Positions 7,135-9,251 of a stretch of 9,251 nucleotides of DNA are shown one piece after another. Below the pieces are notes generated by a model, which was given only the letters and a program-made list of their open reading frames with translations, was not told where the DNA came from and did no database searches. Location: assembly GCA_012513735.1 (NCBI GenBank), contig JAAZBR010000163.1:1-9251 (forward strand), written 5' to 3'. Each line of letters opens with the position of its first letter. Position 1 is the first letter of the stretch. The translations under genes and the position numbers were made by a program. This DNA is from Clostridiales bacterium (lineage in GTDB: Bacteria; Bacillota; Clostridia; Christensenellales; Aristaeellaceae).

Positions 7135-7244
7135 GGGCACCCCCTCAACTGACCTGGTCAAATAATATATATCTGACTATTTCAATCGGGTCAGTACGCG
7201 CTATTATTGTAATGGTAGCTATTGGTTTGTCAAGGAGGTGCCCC
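7135..7244. promoter_or_regulatory. Divergent promoter/operator region between the MocR regulator and the S component
   Basis: This 110-base divergent intergenic region carries repeated TGACC/GGTCA half-sites: a perfect 11-base palindrome TGACCTGGTCA at 7150-7160, TGACT at 7174-7178 and GGTCA at 7189-7193. The outer arms ACTGACC (7148-7154) and GGTCAGT (7189-7195) form a perfect 7-base inverted repeat. An AT-rich core (7161-7172) lies between them. A possible rightward promoter is TTTCAA at 7180-7185 with TATTGT at 7205-7210 (19-base gap), or TATTAT at 7202-7207 (16-base gap); neither is a strong match. MocR-family proteins commonly bind repeated sites between themselves and a divergent target gene, so autoregulation plus control of the S component is inferred. 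The leader before the S-component ATG is too short for a riboswitch. Confidence 0.55.
7232..7240 (+). promoter_or_regulatory. Ribosome binding site fixing the S-component start
   Basis: AAGGAGGTG is nearly perfectly complementary to the 16S rRNA 3' end and stands four bases before ATG 7245. It decides against the upstream in-frame ATG at 7212, which has no such site and would add 11 residues without any family feature. Confidence 0.8.
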
Positions 7245-7826
7245 ATGTCGTCCAATTCCTCATCCTCTGCCTCCCGCCGGGTGCCGCCTGCCTTTCTGGC
7301 CTTCGCCGGCATGATGACGGCGCTGGTATTTGTATCCAACTACCTCAGCATTCCTACACCCTTCTCCAGGTTGCATGTGGCCAATGCGGTTTGCATGCTG
7401 GCCGGCATGCTGTTTGACGGGGGGCGGGGCGGCATTATTGCGGGCCTGGGCTCTGCCCTGTTTGACCTGACCTTTCCCGCCTATGCGGCGGAAGCCTGGA
7501 TCACTTTTCTCAACAAGGGGCTGATGGCTCTGGCCTGTGGCATCATCGTCAACGACAAGGACAACCGCCTGAGCCGTCATACCGTTGCCCTGATCGGCGC
7601 GGTCACCGGGGCGGTGCTGTATATCATTCTGTATTTGTCCAAGAGCTATATCACGCTGCGCTGGGTAGCGCCTGTTCCTACGGATACCATCCCCGCAGCG
7701 CTGGCTGGCAAGCTGGGTGCCTCCGCCCTGAATGGCCTTTTTGCCGTGATTGCGGCGCCTCTGCTGTATGCCGCACTGCGTCCGGCGCTGGAAAGGGCAG
7801 GCATTTACCAGTATTTGCGGGGATGA
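7245..7826 (+). CDS. Putative ECF transporter S component (substrate-binding membrane protein)
   Basis: This 193-residue, strongly hydrophobic protein has about six membrane segments (approximately 16-35, 43-58, 62-82, 88-102, 112-133 and 155-180). Size and topology fit the S component of an energy-coupling-factor transporter, which binds a vitamin or similar micronutrient and docks on a shared EcfA/EcfA'/EcfT module encoded elsewhere. The serine-rich N-terminus is not a signal peptide. Fold-like features include FAGMMTALVFVSNYLSIP in the first helix, a glycine-rich segment (FDGGRGGIIAGLGSALFDL), and a conserved-looking LNKGLMALACGI. Ligand cannot be read from the sequence. The divergent MocR/PdxR-type gene makes a vitamin B6 or other PLP-related ligand a reasonable guess, but no pdxS/pdxT gene is in view. 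Other small integral membrane transporter families remain possible. It starts at ATG 7245. Confidence 0.72.
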   Translation: MSSNSSSSASRRVPPAFLAFAGMMTALVFVSNYLSIPTPFSRLHVANAVCMLAGMLFDGGRGGIIAGLGSALFDLTFPAYAAEAWITFLNKGLMALACGIIVNDKDNRLSRHTVALIGAVTGAVLYIILYLSKSYITLRWVAPVPTDTIPAALAGKLGASALNGLFAVIAAPLLYAALRPALERAGIYQYLRG

Positions 7827-7846
7827 AAAGCAACAAAAATGCATGT

Positions 7847-7884
7847 GGGCATCGGAACCAATGTATTTTACCGTTCCAATGCCC
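7847..7884. terminator. Imperfect 12-position stem-loop between convergent genes
   Basis: GGGCATCGGAAC (7847-7858) pairs with GTTCCAATGCCC (7873-7884) at 11 of 12 positions, the one mismatch being 7853 against 7878, around a 14-base loop. It starts 20 bases after the S-component stop. Reading the plus strand, no T tract follows (the next run is A-rich). Reading the minus strand, a short ATTTTTG run follows at a distance of about six bases. It may act as a transcription barrier or 3' end stabiliser for either converging transcript. Confidence 0.4.
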
Positions 7885-7893
7885 GTTGAACAG

Positions 7894-7926
7894 TGAAAAA
7901 ATTTCGCCCGGTATGTATGCCGGGCG
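7894..7926 (-). terminator. Rho-independent terminator of the permease transcript
   Basis: On the minus strand a perfect 7-base GC-rich stem, CGCCCGG (7926-7920) with CCGGGCG (7911-7905) around an 8-base loop, is followed directly by AAATTTTTTCA (7904-7894), a run that gives a U tract. It stands about 87 bases beyond the permease stop, so it most likely ends the minus-strand ABC transporter transcript. On the plus strand the stem is preceded by A and followed by no T tract, so it is not a standard terminator in that direction. Confidence 0.65.
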
Positions 7927-8012
7927 ATGCACTTTGGAAGAAGGAAACTTGTCGGGACCTGGATAGTGGATATCCAAGCGGTCTACCGGGGAATCGGACT
8001 GTGCTTCAAGGC

Positions 8013-9212
8013 TCAACCTGCCTTTGCAACCCGAGACCGTACGTCAAAGGCAACGGCCAGCACAAAAATGATGCCCTTGATGATATATTGATAGGTGATG
8101 CCAATGCCCATCAGGTTCAATCCATTGGTCAGCGACATGATGACAAATGCTCCGATGATGGAGTTGATCACCTTGCCAATGCCTCCCGTGGTGGAAACGC
8201 CGCCAATATAGCAGGAGGCGATGGCATCCAATTCAAATCCACTGCCAGCCGTGGGTGTGGCTGATTGTAGCCGGGATGTGTATAGAATGCCGCCCAACGC
8301 CGCCAGCATGCCCATGGAGGAGAAGGCGATCAGCATAATCCTCTGTGTGTTGATGCCCGATAGCTGCGCTGCCTCACGGTTGCCACCCGTTCCATAGATA
8401 TGGCGGCCCAACCGTGTTTTTTTCATCATAAAGTCGTAGATGATGGCGATGATGCATACCACCACGATGGTCCAAGAGATCCCTTTGTACTCGGCCAGCA
8501 TGAATACCAGAACGGCCAATGCCAGGCAGATCACAGTTACCTGCCCGATGAAAACGGCGCGGGAGGAGGTGGGAAAACGGTAATTCAGCAGATTCCTTCT
8601 TTTACGGATCTGGAAGTACACCACCAGGATAATGCTGACAAGGCCAATGATGAGGGATAGCCCATGCAAGCCCTGAATCGTAAACAGGGAGGGCAGAAAA
8701 CCATTGGAAATCTTGTTGAAGCTTTCGTTGGAGACCAGGATGGTTCCGCTGGACTCAGTCATCAGCGATAACAAGCCCCTGAAAATAAACTGCCCGGCCA
8801 GTGTTGTCACAAAGGCAGGTACCTTGAGCTTCCCGATGACCAGGCCTCTTAAAAAACCCATCAGAATGCCGATGAGCAACGTGATGACCACCACGAAAAC
8901 GGGCTGCATGTTCCAAGTCAGCAGACGAGCCGCCACTGCCCCCAGGAACCCTGCAGCATAGCCCACGGACAGGTCGATTTGTCCAATGATCAATATCAGC
9001 GTCATGCCCACAGCCATCACGGCCACATAACCCGTCTGGTTGACGAGGTTTGTTATATTTCGAGCCGACACAAAGGCCCCGCCCGTTGTGAGGGAGAAGA
9101 AGATAAATATAACGGCCAATGCCAGGTACATGGCATAGTTCCGGATATTGTTTTTCAGCAGTGCCCAGAGTTCAGACCTCAGTCTCATTGGCTGTGCGTT
9201 GCTTTGTTCCAT
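8013..9212 (-). CDS. mmsB: Monosaccharide ABC transporter permease, MmsB/GguB type
   Basis: This 399-residue integral membrane permease belongs to the sugar ABC importer family that includes RbsC, XylH and MmsB/GguB. The N-terminal KNNIRNYAMYLAL, ITNLVNQTGYVAVMAVGM and IDLSVG (79-84) are typical, as is the cytoplasmic loop TRLGRHIYGTGGNREAAQLSGI (about 266-287), which contacts the ATPase, and the GGVSTTGGIG element near 337-346. Roughly ten membrane helices can be traced. Length and the N-terminal pattern fit MmsB/GguB (multiple monosaccharide transport) better than the shorter RbsC; XylH is the main alternative, and sugar specificity cannot be read from the permease. I chose ATG 9212, preceded by GGGAGGAG and six A residues. 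The ATPase and periplasmic/lipoprotein binding protein genes should lie beyond the window edge. Sampled GC is near 45-50%, lower than its neighbours. Confidence 0.9.
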   Translation of the reverse strand: MEQSNAQPMRLRSELWALLKNNIRNYAMYLALAVIFIFFSLTTGGAFVSARNITNLVNQTGYVAVMAVGMTLILIIGQIDLSVGYAAGFLGAVAARLLTWNMQPVFVVVITLLIGILMGFLRGLVIGKLKVPAFVTTLAGQFIFRGLLSLMTESSGTILVSNESFNKISNGFLPSLFTIQGLHGLSLIIGLVSIILVVYFQIRKRRNLLNYRFPTSSRAVFIGQVTVICLALAVLVFMLAEYKGISWTIVVVCIIAIIYDFMMKKTRLGRHIYGTGGNREAAQLSGINTQRIMLIAFSSMGMLAALGGILYTSRLQSATPTAGSGFELDAIASCYIGGVSTTGGIGKVINSIIGAFVIMSLTNGLNLMGIGITYQYIIKGIIFVLAVAFDVRSRVAKAG

Positions 9213-9218
9213 TTTTTT

Positions 9219-9226
9219 CTCCTCCC
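9219..9226 (-). promoter_or_regulatory. Ribosome binding site fixing the permease start
   Basis: On the minus strand GGGAGGAG stands six bases (all A) before ATG 9212. It selects this start over an in-frame TTG at 9245, whose use would add 11 charged residues that the family does not have. Confidence 0.8.
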
Positions 9227-9251
9227 GGATTTTTGTTTGCGGCAATGATTC

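Larger units (their letters stand above)
7827..8012. other. Intergenic region between convergent S component and permease genes
   Basis: These 186 bases have no supported gene. They hold the imperfect stem-loop at 7847-7884, the minus-strand terminator at 7894-7926, and a short perfect hairpin, TGGATA (7960-7965) with TATCCA (7971-7976) around GTGGA. GC content drops here relative to the upstream genes. No tRNA or attachment-site pattern was recognised. Confidence 0.6.

Noticed and set aside
5716..7152. A 478-codon open frame on the plus strand opposite the MocR-type regulator
   Set aside because: It covers almost exactly the regulator, its translation is a low-complexity Gly/Gln/Ala mix with no family feature, and the minus-strand gene has clear winged-helix and aminotransferase motifs.
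7951..8012. A tRNA-like or attachment-site-like segment downstream of the permease
   Set aside because: There is no TTCGAATC-type T arm, no acceptor stem pairing and no anticodon arm; only a 6-base hairpin is present.
9172..9251. A minus-strand frame entering from the window edge and ending at 9172, as the end of the upstream ATPase gene
   Set aside because: It would overlap the permease by 41 bases and the short translation shows no ATPase C-terminal feature; too little is present to call it.

Overview
The window is about 60% GC over most of its length and looks like a Bacillota chromosome, probably a high-GC member of the Clostridia. The evidence is a class III fructose-1,6-bisphosphatase, short clostridial-type AmmeMemoRadiSam proteins, an ECF-type S component, a MocR regulator, strong AGGAGG-type ribosome binding sites and tight gene packing. 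The assignment below phylum level is inference.

Positions 1-5695 hold a same-strand run that reads as one operon entered in the middle: the 3' end of murA (peptidoglycan precursor synthesis), a small J-domain/TPR protein, a YgjP-type zinc metallopeptidase, fbp (gluconeogenic fructose-1,6-bisphosphatase), and a complete AmmeMemoRadiSam set made of a LigB/MEMO-like metalloprotein, an AMMECR1 protein and a radical SAM enzyme. The last three genes overlap by 4 and 1 bases, so they are probably translationally coupled. This three-part set is widely conserved but its reaction is not established, which makes it the best candidate here for poorly described biology.

Positions 5746-7826 hold a divergent pair. 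On the minus strand is a MocR/PdxR-type regulator, a winged helix fused to an aminotransferase-like domain. On the plus strand is a small membrane protein that looks like an ECF transporter S component. Their 110-base intergenic region carries several TGACC/GGTCA half-sites, a likely operator. The regulator has arginine where the PLP-binding lysine of the family should be, which suggests altered effector chemistry.

Positions 7827-8012 hold two stem-loops between convergent genes, one of them a good terminator for the minus strand. Positions 8013-9212 (minus) encode a monosaccharide ABC transporter permease of the MmsB/GguB type. It is visibly lower in GC than the rest and its upstream partner genes lie beyond the window edge.

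No rRNA, tRNA, CRISPR array, insertion sequence or prophage gene was seen.
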